A stretch of 64,000 bases of DNA, from the NCBI GenBank assembly GCA_035293985.1, contig DATGLS010000048.1, positions 558,001 through 622,000 of the forward strand. Direction: 5' to 3'. Both the position numbers and the translations under genes were made by a program. The DNA comes from JAVDCA01 sp035293985 (lineage in GTDB: Bacteria > Pseudomonadota > Alphaproteobacteria > Rhizobiales > Xanthobacteraceae). This document shows positions 15,810 to 23,782 of this stretch, in pieces; position 1 is the first letter of the stretch, and each line of letters opens with the position of its first letter. The notes under the pieces are model-generated. The model did not search any database, was not told where the DNA came from, and saw only the letters and a list, made by a program, of their open reading frames with translations.

Positions 15810-17012
15810 CTACTGCGCCGCCGGCTCGGCCGGCAGCTCAACTCCGTCGTAGAGCCACGCGAGGCAGCGGAAGAGGTCGTCGTCGCCCCAGCGCGCGCAC
15901 ATGTCGTTGCGCACGTCGCGGGCAATTCCCTCCGCGTGATAGAAGCTCCAGATCGCGCGCGACTCGAGTGCAAGCCGCGCCGTGCGCAGCAGCCGCGCCT
16001 TGGTGTAGCGCGCGAAGGCCGCGGCGAGATCGCCGCCTGACTGCCCGACCATCTCGCCGAGCACGACGCCGTCCTCGATCGCCATGCAGGCGCCCTGGGC
16101 GAAGCTCTGCAGCACCGGGTGGGCGGCGTCGCCGACCAGCGTGACGCGCCCCCTGCCCCAGTGCCGGATCGGATCGCGGTCGGCGATGATCCAGCGGCGG
16201 CCCAGATCCATCATGTCGGTCAGCGTCTTCAGCACCGGATGCGCGTCACGGTAGGTCTTGCGCACCTCGGCCGTATAGGCGGCGGGATCGAGCCGTTCCG
16301 CGAAGGTCGCGGTGCGAAACACCGCGACGAGGTTGAACAGGGTGCCGTGGCGCAGCGGATAGTGCACGATGTGGAACCCCGGGCCGCCCCACAGCACCGA
16401 CTCCTCGCGATAGGAAATGTGCGCCGGCAGCTCGTTCATCGGCACGATGGTGCGATGGGCGACGTAGCCGATCGGAATCGGATCGCCTTCGGTGACGCAG
16501 CTTGCGCGCACGGCGCTGCGCAGCCCGTCGGCGCCGATCAGCGCCGCGCCGGCCACGCGACGTCCATCCTCGAGCGCGGCCTCGACTCCCTCCGCGTCCT
16601 CGGTGAAGCCGGCGACGGCAGCGCCGCCCTCCATGGTGACGTTGGGCAGCGCCGCGCACGCCTCGATCAGCACGCGGTGAATGTCCTCGCGATGGATGAT
16701 GATGTAGGGATGGGTGAAGCGGTTTCGGAACGCCGGCCCGGTCGGGATGTGGGTCACCTCCTCGCCCGACAGCGCATCGAGCATCAGGATGCTCTTCGGG
16801 ATCGTCGCCTCGCGCATGACTGCGTCGGTGATGCCGAGCCGCGCGAACATCGGGAATACGTTGGGACCGAGCTGGATGCCGTAGCCGATCGGCGCGAACT
16901 TCGCGGCTTGCTCGAGCACGCGCACCGGAAAGCCTTTGCGGCCGAGCGCGAGCGCCGCGCTCAGCCCGCCAAGCCCACCGCCCGCCACCAAAATCGGTCG
17001 CGCCTCGCTCAC
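15810..17012 (-). CDS. FAD-dependent aromatic monooxygenase, 3-hydroxybenzoate 6-hydroxylase-like
   Basis: The 400-aa group A flavoprotein has the dinucleotide motif GGGLGGLSAA at the N-terminus, ALIGADGLRS in the middle (DG motif) and VGDAAHPVLQSFAQGACMAIED (GD motif). The segment FAPIGYGIQLGPN and the GD region match gentisate-forming 3-hydroxybenzoate 6-hydroxylases better than salicylate hydroxylases. GTG 17012 is preferred because GGAGG lies 5-6 bases upstream; ATG 17024, four codons earlier, has no ribosome site. A rhodanese gene precedes it by 28 bases. No gentisate dioxygenase is nearby, so the substrate stays tentative. Confidence 0.8.
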   Translation of the reverse strand: MSEARPILVAGGGLGGLSAALALGRKGFPVRVLEQAAKFAPIGYGIQLGPNVFPMFARLGITDAVMREATIPKSILMLDALSGEEVTHIPTGPAFRNRFTHPYIIIHREDIHRVLIEACAALPNVTMEGGAAVAGFTEDAEGVEAALEDGRRVAGAALIGADGLRSAVRASCVTEGDPIPIGYVAHRTIVPMNELPAHISYREESVLWGGPGFHIVHYPLRHGTLFNLVAVFRTATFAERLDPAAYTAEVRKTYRDAHPVLKTLTDMMDLGRRWIIADRDPIRHWGRGRVTLVGDAAHPVLQSFAQGACMAIEDGVVLGEMVGQSGGDLAAAFARYTKARLLRTARLALESRAIWSFYHAEGIARDVRNDMCARWGDDDLFRCLAWLYDGVELPAEPAAQ

Positions 17013-17039
17013 CCCAACCTCCATCGATCTGCTTGTGAG

Positions 17040-17447
17040 TTACTTGCGCGGCTCCGGCGCCTCGATCGGCCCGCCCGCTGCCTTCCAGGCGCCGAAGCCG
17101 CCCGCGACGTGCGCGACCGGCTTGAGCCCCATGCGTTGCACGGCCTGCGTCGCGAGCGCGGAGCGCAAGCCGCCGGCGCAGAAGAAGACGAAACGCTTGT
17201 CCTCGGCAAAGATCGGCTTGTGATAGTGGCTTTGCGGATCGACCCAGAACTCGAGCAGGCCGCGCGGACAGTGAAAGGCGCCCGGCACCCGCCCCTCGCG
17301 GGCGAGCTCGCGCGGGTCGCGGATGTCGACGAACACCACGTCCGGGCTGCCGTGCAGCTTGACGGCATCGGCGGCCGACAGTGTCTCGATCTCGCGCTCG
17401 GCGGCCGCCACCAGGGCGTCGACGTGGACCGTGATGTTCTGCGGCAT
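17040..17447 (-). CDS. Single-domain rhodanese (sulfurtransferase)
   Basis: The 135-aa protein has VVFVDIRDPREL, CPRGLLEFWVDPQS and the active-site loop CAGGLRS with the catalytic Cys at 90. The fold moves sulfane sulfur between thiols, or from thiosulfate to acceptors. It is closely related to the rhodanese at 33510-33887 (same 'RGMLEF/RGLLEF...DP' block). It lies directly upstream of the monooxygenase gene, 28 bases apart, and they are probably cotranscribed. Confidence 0.87.
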   Translation of the reverse strand: MPQNITVHVDALVAAAEREIETLSAADAVKLHGSPDVVFVDIRDPRELAREGRVPGAFHCPRGLLEFWVDPQSHYHKPIFAEDKRFVFFCAGGLRSALATQAVQRMGLKPVAHVAGGFGAWKAAGGPIEAPEPRK

Positions 17448-17506
17448 GGCGGCGCAGGCTCCCGTTCTCGATGCCTGGATATTCTGGCACCACCTCGCCG
17501 CAGCGA

Positions 17507-17538
17507 AAAGCGGCGCAGCCGGGGAGCTGCGCCGCTTT
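17507..17538 (-). terminator. Rho-independent terminator of the 44-aa membrane protein gene
   Basis: A perfect 13-base stem (AAAGCGGCGCAGC at 17507-17519 with GCTGCGCCGCTTT at 17526-17538) encloses a 6-base loop, followed on the minus strand by TTTTC. It lies about 60 bases downstream of the small gene at 17598-17732. Confidence 0.75.
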
Positions 17539-17597
17539 CCAAAACTCGGGAACGCTACGTCCGCAACACGCTACAATCGCAACTCAGTCCACCGCAC

Positions 17598-17732
17598 TCA
17601 TCCGGCGCCGAACCAGTACGAGAATGCCACCATGGCGACCAACGCGGCGCCGACCCACAGCGCCATCCACAATTCGCCGGGCTCCGAACTCTCGACTTGA
17701 TGGTCCCGGTGCAGCTCCGGATGCATGGACAT
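17598..17732 (-). CDS. Small single-pass membrane protein, function unknown
   Basis: The product is only 44 aa: a charged, histidine-bearing N-terminus (MSMHPELHRDHQVESSEPGE), then one membrane span (about residues 21-40, LWMALWVGAALVAMVAFSYW). An excellent AGGAGG ribosome site precedes ATG 17732, and a strong terminator follows 60 bases after the stop, so this is very likely a real monocistronic gene. I do not recognise a family. It is divergent from the DUF599 gene across an AT-rich promoter region. Confidence 0.65.
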   Translation of the reverse strand: MSMHPELHRDHQVESSEPGELWMALWVGAALVAMVAFSYWFGAG

Positions 17733-17901
17733 GACCACCTCCTGCGGTACGCAGCGGCTACTCGACGCGTCACACTAACGCTTGGGCCGCGAATCCACGG
17801 GGATGCCCGCCTTATTTATTAAGTTTTGGTAAACAAAAAGGTTCCTCGGTGACAATATTGCGGCAAACGCGATTCCTGCGGCACCGGAGCACCCACACGC
17901 G

Positions 17902-18588
17902 ATGAACCTGTTCGCGCCGATCGACGTCGCCGCGCTCGTCTGCTTCGTCGGCGCCTGGGTGCTCTACGCCATCCTGGTCGAGTGGACGCCGGCCGGCCGC
18001 AACGGGCTCTCGGCCCACATGGACCGTTATCGCGAGGTGTGGATCGAGCGCATGCTGCACCGCGACGCCCGCATGGTCGACATGCAGATCATGGCGGCGC
18101 TGCAGAACGGCACCGCGTTCTTCGCCTCGACCTCGCTGATCGCGATCGGCGGCACCCTGAGCCTGCTGCGCTCGACGCAGGACATGCTCACCGTCATGGG
18201 CACGCTGCCGTTCGCCATCCCGACCACGCGCGAGCAATGGGAGGCGAAGACGATCGGCCTCGTGATCATCTTCGCTTACGCTTTCTTCAAGTTCGCCTGG
18301 TCGTACCGGCTCTACAATTACGTCGCGATCCTGCTCGGCGCGATGCCGCACGCGGCCGACAAGGAGACGCCGCAGGCGCAGGCGCACATCCGCTCGACCG
18401 CGCAGCTCTTCCAATCCGCCGGCCGTCACTTCAACCGCGGCCAGCGCGGTTTCTTCCTCGCGCTCGGCTATCTCGGCTGGTTCGCCGGGCCATATGTGCT
18501 GATGATGACCACCGCCGCGGTCGTGGCGGTGCTGTGGCGGCGGCAGTTCGCCTCGCGGGCACGACGCGCCGTGATGGACCCAACCTAG
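17902..18588 (+). CDS. DUF599 family membrane protein
   Basis: The 228-aa protein begins with FAPIDVAALVCFVGAWVLYAILVEW and carries R-EVWIERMLHRDARMVD and the later NRGQRGFFLALGYLGWF block, hallmarks of DUF599 (PF04654). Four membrane spans are visible (about residues 7-25, 64-85, 113-140, 188-210). Function is unknown. The AT-rich upstream region (17815-17870) is a likely promoter. Its stop overlaps that of the convergent DUF1330 gene by 4 bases. Confidence 0.85.
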   Translation: MNLFAPIDVAALVCFVGAWVLYAILVEWTPAGRNGLSAHMDRYREVWIERMLHRDARMVDMQIMAALQNGTAFFASTSLIAIGGTLSLLRSTQDMLTVMGTLPFAIPTTREQWEAKTIGLVIIFAYAFFKFAWSYRLYNYVAILLGAMPHAADKETPQAQAHIRSTAQLFQSAGRHFNRGQRGFFLALGYLGWFAGPYVLMMTTAAVVAVLWRRQFASRARRAVMDPT

Positions 18589-18872
18589 ATCCCGTCGACG
18601 ACGATCAGCACGTCCTCCGCTGCGGCGCGGCGCAGCGCGATCAGCGGCTGATACTCCGGCGAGCCGTACCACGCCTTGATCGCCGCCATATCGGGAAACT
18701 CGATGATGACGACGCGGTTGGGTCGCCACTCGCCCTCCAGCACCTCGTGGCTGCCGGCGCGCGTGAGATAGCGCCCGCCGTGGCGCTCGATCATCGGGAT
18801 CGCCTGGCGCAGATATTCGGCAAACCTCGCCTCATCGGTGACGCGATGCTCGCCGATCCAATAGGCGCTCAC
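18585..18872 (-). CDS. DUF1330 family protein (dimeric ferredoxin-like fold)
   Basis: The 95-aa protein has the DUF1330 pattern: YWIGEHRVTDEARFAEYLRQ, GGRYLTRAG, LEGEW-PNRVVIIEFPDM and WYGSPEYQPL. Members are small alpha/beta-barrel dimers of unassigned role. The GTG start at 18872 overlaps the stop of the M24 peptidase gene by 4 bases, so the two are translationally coupled. Confidence 0.87.
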   Translation of the reverse strand: MSAYWIGEHRVTDEARFAEYLRQAIPMIERHGGRYLTRAGSHEVLEGEWRPNRVVIIEFPDMAAIKAWYGSPEYQPLIALRRAAAEDVLIVVDGI

Positions 18873-20065
18873 GCCGCCGTCCCGCCCCTATTCCAGCCGC
18901 GCGCGCCCTCGCCGTAGATGTCGAAGCCCCTGTCGGTGACGACGACGGTGTCCTCGAGCTTGATGAAGCCGCGCTGCGGGTGCGCGAGCGTGGTCTCGAC
19001 CGAGACCACCATGCCGGACTCGAGCGGACGCGTCGCGTCATAGGCGTCGTAGGGCACCGGCCCCGAGGCCGTGAGCCGCGGCGCCTCGTGGCTGACCAAG
19101 CCCATGCCGTGGGCGAGGAAGTGCATGTGATTGTGCTGCTTCGACTTGCGCACCAGCGGGTCGGCGGCGGCGTAGATCTCGCCGCCCATGACGCCGGCCT
19201 TGATCGGCTTCATGGCGGCACGCTGGATCGTCTCGATCTCGTCGAGCAGCTCGACGAGCTCGCCGTCCGGCTCGCCGTGGATCGCCATGCGGCAGAGGTC
19301 GCCGATATAGCCGTGATAGTTGCCGCCGGAATCGAGCGAGAGGATGTCACCCCTGCCCCACGGCTGCTCCGAGGGTGCGCGATTGAGGCTCGTGCCCGCC
19401 GTGATCAGGCAGTACTCGAAGGTGAGCCCGCGATTGGTCTCCTCGCGCCGCAGCGCCTCGGTGAGCTCGCGCTTGGTGGCGCCCGGCTCATGGCCCGCAA
19501 TCACGGCCACCATCGAGTCGATCACGGCCTCGGATGCGATCTTGAGCTTGGCGAGCTCGTCCGCGCTCTTGATCGAGCGCAGGCGCTCGAGCACGAACAG
19601 CGCGTCGACCATCTCGCTATCCGGAAAGGCGGCGCGCAGCGCCGCCCCGGAGTCGACCGGCAGGAACGACATCTCGGCGCCGATGTGCTTCGCCGGGACG
19701 CCGCTCTTATGCACATACGCCGCCGCCTTGGCGATGACGTCGAGCGACCCCGACGAGGTGGTCTGCGTCTCTGCCACCCACAGCGGATCATTGGCCGTCT
19801 GGAAGCCTTCGAGCCGATGGCCGAAGAACGCGGCCCTGTCGGGCTTGCCCTTGGGATAGACGAAGACCGGCAGGTAACGGCTCAAGCCCATCGCGTCCAT
19901 GTAGTCGAAGAAGAACGCGCGGTGCCCGCCGGTGAGATACTGCACATTGTGCTTGGAGGTCGCGACCAGGAGATCGATGCCGGCCTCCTCCATCAGCCGG
20001 TCGAGCCGCGCGGCATCGAACGGAATGGCGGGCTTGCTGTGCGCGGATTTGGTGACGTCGAGCAT
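18869..20065 (-). CDS. M24-family Xaa-Pro aminopeptidase/creatinase-like protein
   Basis: The 398-aa protein has the pita-bread fold with all five metal ligands: D245 (LSLDSGG), D256 (GYIGDL), H319 (FLAHGMG), E357 (VSVETTL) and E371 (IKLEDT). It is therefore likely an active dinuclear metal hydrolase on Xaa-Pro bonds or a related C-N bond. ATG 20065 has CGGAGG upstream. It leads a two-gene unit with the DUF1330 gene. Substrate is not determined. Confidence 0.87.
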   Translation of the reverse strand: MLDVTKSAHSKPAIPFDAARLDRLMEEAGIDLLVATSKHNVQYLTGGHRAFFFDYMDAMGLSRYLPVFVYPKGKPDRAAFFGHRLEGFQTANDPLWVAETQTTSSGSLDVIAKAAAYVHKSGVPAKHIGAEMSFLPVDSGAALRAAFPDSEMVDALFVLERLRSIKSADELAKLKIASEAVIDSMVAVIAGHEPGATKRELTEALRREETNRGLTFEYCLITAGTSLNRAPSEQPWGRGDILSLDSGGNYHGYIGDLCRMAIHGEPDGELVELLDEIETIQRAAMKPIKAGVMGGEIYAAADPLVRKSKQHNHMHFLAHGMGLVSHEAPRLTASGPVPYDAYDATRPLESGMVVSVETTLAHPQRGFIKLEDTVVVTDRGFDIYGEGARGWNRGGTAA

Positions 20066-20092
20066 GGTGTGCCTCCGAACATTGTTGTCACA

Positions 20093-20173
20093 TCATGCCC
20101 GGCTTTCCCGGCCATCCACGTCTTCGCTTCGTGAGAAAGACGTGGATGCGCGGGTCAAGCCCGCGCATGACGG
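20093..20173. repeat. Palindromic intergenic repeat, family B copy 1
   Basis: TCATGCCCGGCTTTCCCGGCC, then CATCCACGTCTT pairing with AAGACGTGGATG, then GCGGGTCAAGCCCGCGCATGACGG. The same three-part unit recurs at 22352-22470 and 24537-24627. Confidence 0.8.
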
Positions 20174-20181
20174 CATCCGGC

Positions 20182-20940
20182 CTAATTCCGATAGCTCGGA
20201 TCGATCTTGTCGAGCATGCGCAGATAGGCGGGCCAATCGGCGGAGCCGCGGCCGCTGTCGTGGCCGACATATTGCTGCACGGTCTTGCGGCAGACATCGT
20301 CGGGGATCTCGATGACCTCGCCGCCGGTCGCCTCGAGCATGAGCTGGATCTCGGCCGCCTCGTGCAGGTGGCGCATCAGCACGAAGGCGTCGCGCGCGCT
20401 CTTGCCCACCGTGAGCAGGCCATGGTTATGCATGATCATGGCGCGATTGTTGCCGAGGTTCTTGATCAGGCGCTCACGCTCGCCGAAATCTTCCGTAATT
20501 CCCTCGTAGGGGTGATAGCCGATGCCGCCGTAGAAGCGCACGGCCTCCTGCGAGATCATGCGCAGGCCGCCCTTGCGGCCCGCGATCGCCATGCCGATCT
20601 GCGTGTGGATGTGCACGGCGCAGTTCACGTCCGGCCGCCCGCGCATCACGCCGCCATGCAGCGTGAAGCCCGGCCGGTTGACGCCGGCGGACTCGTCGAG
20701 ATCGTCGTTCATGTCGACCTTGGCGAGGTTCGACGCCGTCACCTCGGTCCACAGCAGCTCGTGCCGCTTCATCAGGAACTTGGTCGGCTCGCCCGGCACG
20801 CGCATCGAGCAGTGATTGTAGATCACGTCGTCCCAGCCGTTGTGGGCGACCAGCCGATAGACGGCGGCGAGGTCGACGCGCGCCTCCCACTCGGCAGCGC
20901 TCACCTGGTCCTTGGTGGCGATCGGGGTGTGGATATTCAT
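20182..20940 (-). CDS. Class II aldolase/adducin family protein
   Basis: The 252-aa protein has the zinc-binding histidines of this family: H in AVHIHTQIG (two) and in MIMHNHGLLTVG. The family includes fuculose-phosphate-type aldolases and decarboxylase-like members acting on small hydroxy acids. AAGGAGG precedes ATG 20940. Repeats flank it on both sides (20093-20173 and 20957-21038). The actual substrate cannot be read from the sequence. Confidence 0.87.
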   Translation of the reverse strand: MNIHTPIATKDQVSAAEWEARVDLAAVYRLVAHNGWDDVIYNHCSMRVPGEPTKFLMKRHELLWTEVTASNLAKVDMNDDLDESAGVNRPGFTLHGGVMRGRPDVNCAVHIHTQIGMAIAGRKGGLRMISQEAVRFYGGIGYHPYEGITEDFGERERLIKNLGNNRAMIMHNHGLLTVGKSARDAFVLMRHLHEAAEIQLMLEATGGEVIEIPDDVCRKTVQQYVGHDSGRGSADWPAYLRMLDKIDPSYRN

Positions 20941-20956
20941 GGCGTCCTCCTTGTAG

Positions 20957-21038
20957 GCGAATAGCGAATAGCGAATGGCGAGCAGACGCCGATCGCTCTT
21001 CCTATTCCCTATTCGCCACTCCCTATTCGCTATTCGCG
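20957..21038. repeat. GCGAATA-hairpin repeat, family C copy 1
   Basis: The left arm repeats GCGAATAGCGAATAGCGAATGG; the right arm repeats CTATTCGC/CCTATTCG units, so the transcript can form a long, slightly imperfect hairpin. Related copies lie at 21459-21532 and 27327-27387. Confidence 0.8.
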
Positions 21039-21041
21039 CGT

Positions 21042-21440
21042 TCAGCGGTTGCGCAGTTCCTGCGCGCCCGGCTCGTCCTTCTCGAAATTGAGCTCGACCT
21101 TGGCGCCGTTCACGTCGAGAAAGAACATCTGCCAGGTGCCGGTCTCGCCCTGCTGCTGCAACGCATACTCGATGCCGCGCGCCTTGAGCTTGCCGGCGAC
21201 CTCCTTGATGCCGGTGGCGTTGAATGCCATGTGGTCGAGCACGCCGGCCGGCTCCGCCGGCATCTTCACCGGGTCGATCACATGGAGGATAGGCTGGTCA
21301 CCCGCGTAGAGCCACACGCCGGGCCGGCTGATCGGCGGGCGATAGCCGACCTTCAGGCCGAGCATCTCGGCATAGAACGCCTCGGTCGCGGCGACGTCCT
21401 TGGTGAGGATGGTGAAGTGGCTCATCGTGTGGGCGGGCAT
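21042..21440 (-). CDS. VOC (glyoxalase/dioxygenase) family protein
   Basis: The 132-aa protein has two beta-alpha-beta-beta-beta modules: HFTILTKDVAATEAFYAEMLGLKVGYRP, then LDHMAFNATGIKEV and MFFLDVNGAKVELNF. His and Glu residues at the usual metal positions (early HFTIL, LDHMAF, VELNF) are present. ATG 21440 has GAGG five bases upstream and is preferred over upstream in-frame ATGs, which lie in a repeat. Enzyme activity is unknown. Confidence 0.85.
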   Translation of the reverse strand: MPAHTMSHFTILTKDVAATEAFYAEMLGLKVGYRPPISRPGVWLYAGDQPILHVIDPVKMPAEPAGVLDHMAFNATGIKEVAGKLKARGIEYALQQQGETGTWQMFFLDVNGAKVELNFEKDEPGAQELRNR

Positions 21441-21458
21441 CGGGACCTCGCAGGAAAA

Positions 21459-21532
21459 GCGAATGGCGGGTAGCGAATAGCGATTAGAGGAGGCGCGCCT
21501 CCATTCGCTATTCGCCACTCCCTATTCGCCAC
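21459..21532. repeat. GCGAATA-hairpin repeat, family C copy 2
   Basis: GCGAATGGCGGGTAGCGAATAG is paired with CCATTCGCTATTCGCC...CTATTCGCC, around a GAGGAGGCGCGCCTCC centre that is itself palindromic. It lies between the VOC and ydcF-like genes. Confidence 0.8.
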
Positions 21533-21544
21533 TTTACCTGAGGC

Positions 21545-22339
21545 TCACGGGCCGGGAAACAGGGCCGCGCTGCGGCCCGTCAGCCAGTATGCAAAAAGCC
21601 CGACCCACTCATGCACGGCCGTATCGGTGCGGCGCAGGCCGGCCGTGACCGACTCCATCGGCATCACGAGGTCGATCGGCCCGCGCGTGCGCCAGTCGAC
21701 CGGATAGGCCTCGACCGGGAAGCCGGCCTGGCGAAAGGCGCCCATCGCGCGCGGCATGTGATAGGCGGAGGTCACCAGCAGCCAACGCTCGCCGGGCCTG
21801 GGGTTGGCGATCGCCTTGCTGAAGCGGGCGTTCTCGATGGTGTTGCGCGAGCGGCTTTCGGCCGCGATGCGCGACGCCGGAATGCCGAGGCTCTCGAACA
21901 GCACGATCGCGTACTGCGCCTCGTTGCCGCCCTTGAGCACGAGCCGCGCATCGCCGCCGCTGTAGATGATGCGCGCATCGGGATATTGCCGCGCCAGCGC
22001 CGCCGTCGCGGTGACGCGCTCGGCCGACTCGTTCAGATCGGGTGTGCCGCGCGCCGCCGACAGCTCCGGCCCGATCGCGCCGCCAAGAACGATGATGCCG
22101 GTCGGCGCCCCACGCGAGGCATCCCACGGCGGAAAGCGCTGCTCGAGCGGCAGCATCAGCGCATTGCCGAGCGGCGTCAGGCCGGCGACGAGCAGGAGGA
22201 TCGTGCCGAGTGTCGCCAGCGCTCGGCCGGTGCGCTTGAATTCGGTGAACAGGAGGATGACGCCCACCGCCACGAGCACCGCGGCATCGTCTGACGGCAG
22301 CGCGAAGAAGCCGAGGACCTTTGAGAGGATGAAAAACAT
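21545..22339 (-). CDS. YdcF/DUF218 family membrane protein (ElyC-like)
   Basis: The 264-aa protein starts with two membrane spans (about residues 1-45 and 50-70) and then carries the DUF218 domain: GIIVLGGAI, PDARIIYSGGDARL, E-SRNTIENA and VTSAYHMPRAMGAF. Family members such as ElyC and SanA influence cell-envelope biogenesis. ATG 22339 (MFFILSKVLGFF) is preferred. An upstream ATG at 22441 would add 34 residues read from an intergenic repeat. Confidence 0.85.
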   Translation of the reverse strand: MFFILSKVLGFFALPSDDAAVLVAVGVILLFTEFKRTGRALATLGTILLLVAGLTPLGNALMLPLEQRFPPWDASRGAPTGIIVLGGAIGPELSAARGTPDLNESAERVTATAALARQYPDARIIYSGGDARLVLKGGNEAQYAIVLFESLGIPASRIAAESRSRNTIENARFSKAIANPRPGERWLLVTSAYHMPRAMGAFRQAGFPVEAYPVDWRTRGPIDLVMPMESVTAGLRRTDTAVHEWVGLFAYWLTGRSAALFPGP

Positions 22340-22351
22340 CTCACCCGCTCC

Positions 22352-22470
22352 GTCATGCCCGCGAATGCGGGCATCCACGTCTTTCTTCACCCGCCGCAAA
22401 GACATGGATCGCTGGCACATAGGCGAGCGAAGCGACGCCATTCTGCGAACGGCTATGCCCGGCCATGACG
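22352..22470. repeat. Palindromic intergenic repeat, family B copy 2 (expanded)
   Basis: TCATGCCCGCGAATGCGGGCATCCACGTCTTTCTT...AAAGACATGGATCG, then a longer spacer and CTATGCCCGGCCATGACGGG. It is the same family as 20093-20173 and 24537-24627, with an extra GCGAGCGAAGCGACGCCATTCTGCG-type segment (split here by composition) inside the right half. Confidence 0.7.
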
Positions 22471-22482
22471 GGGGGACTCATC

Positions 22483-23181
22483 TCACTTCCGCTTCTTCCA
22501 ATCCTCGTAGCGCTTCTTCGCCTCGTCGTTGGCCGGATAGAGGCCCGGCAGCGGCACGCCCTTCTCGACCTCGCTCACCACCCAGGTCTCATAGCGTTCG
22601 TGCTCCTCGCCTTCCGTCATCACGAAGTCGATCAGCGCCTGCGGGATCACCACCGCGCCGTCGTCGTCGGCGACGATCAGGTCGCCGGGAAAGATCGCGC
22701 AGCCGCCGCAGGCGATCGGCTCGTTCCAGCCGACGAAGGTGAGCCCATTGACCGAGGCCGGCGCCGCCGTGCCGCGGCACCAGACCGGCAGCTTGGTCGC
22801 GACCACCCCGGCCTTGTCGCGGATCACCCCGTCGGTGACGAGCGCCGTGACGCCGCGGCGGGCCATGCGCATCACCAGAATGTCGCCGAAGATGCCGGCC
22901 GTCTGCACCCCCATGGCGTCGGCGACCGCGATGCAGCCGTCCGGCATGGCCTCGATGGCGGCGCGGGTCGAGATCGGCTTGCCCCAGCTCTCGGGCGTCG
23001 CCAGGTCCTCGCGCACCGGCACGAAGCGCAGCGTGAAGGCCGGGCCGATCAGCCGCCGGCCCGAATGCGCGAGCGGCATCGGGCCGTCCATCCAGCAGCG
23101 GCGGATGCCCTTCTTGAGCAGCATCGTCGTAATGGTGGCGGTGGTGACGTGGCGCAGCTTGTCGTACTTGTCCGAGCTCAT
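22483..23181 (-). CDS. RraA-like / HMG-aldolase family protein
   Basis: The 232-aa protein has the RraA-fold signatures: DAMGVQTAGIFGDILV, TDGVIRD (Arg-Asp metal/pyruvate site) and ADDDGAVVIPQ. Class II pyruvate aldolases (HMG/CHA aldolase) of this fold cleave 4-hydroxy-4-methyl-2-oxoglutarate or decarboxylate oxaloacetate; other members inhibit RNase E. With metabolic neighbours the aldolase or decarboxylase role is more likely. Confidence 0.82.
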   Translation of the reverse strand: MSSDKYDKLRHVTTATITTMLLKKGIRRCWMDGPMPLAHSGRRLIGPAFTLRFVPVREDLATPESWGKPISTRAAIEAMPDGCIAVADAMGVQTAGIFGDILVMRMARRGVTALVTDGVIRDKAGVVATKLPVWCRGTAAPASVNGLTFVGWNEPIACGGCAIFPGDLIVADDDGAVVIPQALIDFVMTEGEEHERYETWVVSEVEKGVPLPGLYPANDEAKKRYEDWKKRK

Positions 23182-23209
23182 TGAAGGCCTCGTGGGTGGG
23201 CGATGGAGT

Positions 23210-23782
23210 TCAGGCGGGACGCAGGCCCAGCCGCTCGTCGCGGCGACGCAGCCAGGCGATGAAGGGGATCGACAGCAGCACCATCCAGGCCTTGCCGACC
23301 GTCTGGCCGGCGAGAAAATCGAGCGAGCCGAACGCGAGCCAGAGGAAGACGATGGAATCGACCACGAGGCCCGCGATACCCGACGCGATCACGGCGAGCA
23401 CGAGGCGCCGGCGCGCGAGTGGCGTATAGACCAGGAGGTCGGCGCCCTCCGACAGCAGGAAGGCCGCCGCCGAGGCGATCACGAGCGCGGGCGGGGCGAG
23501 CAGCGCCGAGAGCGCAGCGCCCGCAATGATGGCGAGCACCGAGACCGAAACGCCGAGCCGGCGCTGGGTGAGATCGCGCAGCACCAGCGCGATGCCGACC
23601 ATGGTGACGCCGGACGGCGCCATCAGGCCGGGCGCGACCGGGATGAGACAGGGGCCATTCGCGGCGCACACCGTGCCGGCGTGGCCGATCAGCCAGTTGG
23701 CCGCGGGGATCGTCAGGCCGAACAGGACGAGAAAGATGATGCCTTCGCGACGACGGCGACGCGCGTTGCCTGCGTCGCTCAT
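23210..23782 (-). CDS. VUT/YhhQ-family membrane transporter, probable queuosine precursor uptake
   Basis: The 190-aa membrane protein has a basic N-terminus (ARRRRREG) and about six hydrophobic segments, with the family block PSGVTMVGIALVLRDLTQRRLG. ATG 23782 overlaps the queC stop by 4 bases (ATGA). Coupling to queC points to uptake of a 7-deazaguanine such as preQ0 or preQ1, the proposed role of YhhQ. This substrate assignment rests on context and family. Confidence 0.78.
   Translation of the reverse strand: MSDAGNARRRRREGIIFLVLFGLTIPAANWLIGHAGTVCAANGPCLIPVAPGLMAPSGVTMVGIALVLRDLTQRRLGVSVSVLAIIAGAALSALLAPPALVIASAAAFLLSEGADLLVYTPLARRRLVLAVIASGIAGLVVDSIVFLWLAFGSLDFLAGQTVGKAWMVLLSIPFIAWLRRRDERLGLRPA

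Noticed and set aside
15560..15973. Leftward 137-codon frame overlapping the end of the monooxygenase gene
   Set aside because: Its first part is out of frame with the certain enzyme and the rest shows no family; the shorter 59-codon frame is reported only as a weak observation.
16119..17822. Rightward frame of over 500 codons across the monooxygenase and rhodanese genes
   Set aside because: It has no recognisable domain and runs antisense to two clear genes and a terminator.
22340..22441. N-terminal extension of the YdcF-like protein
   Set aside because: These codons are read from a palindromic intergenic repeat; the membrane protein proper begins at ATG 22339 with a ribosome site.
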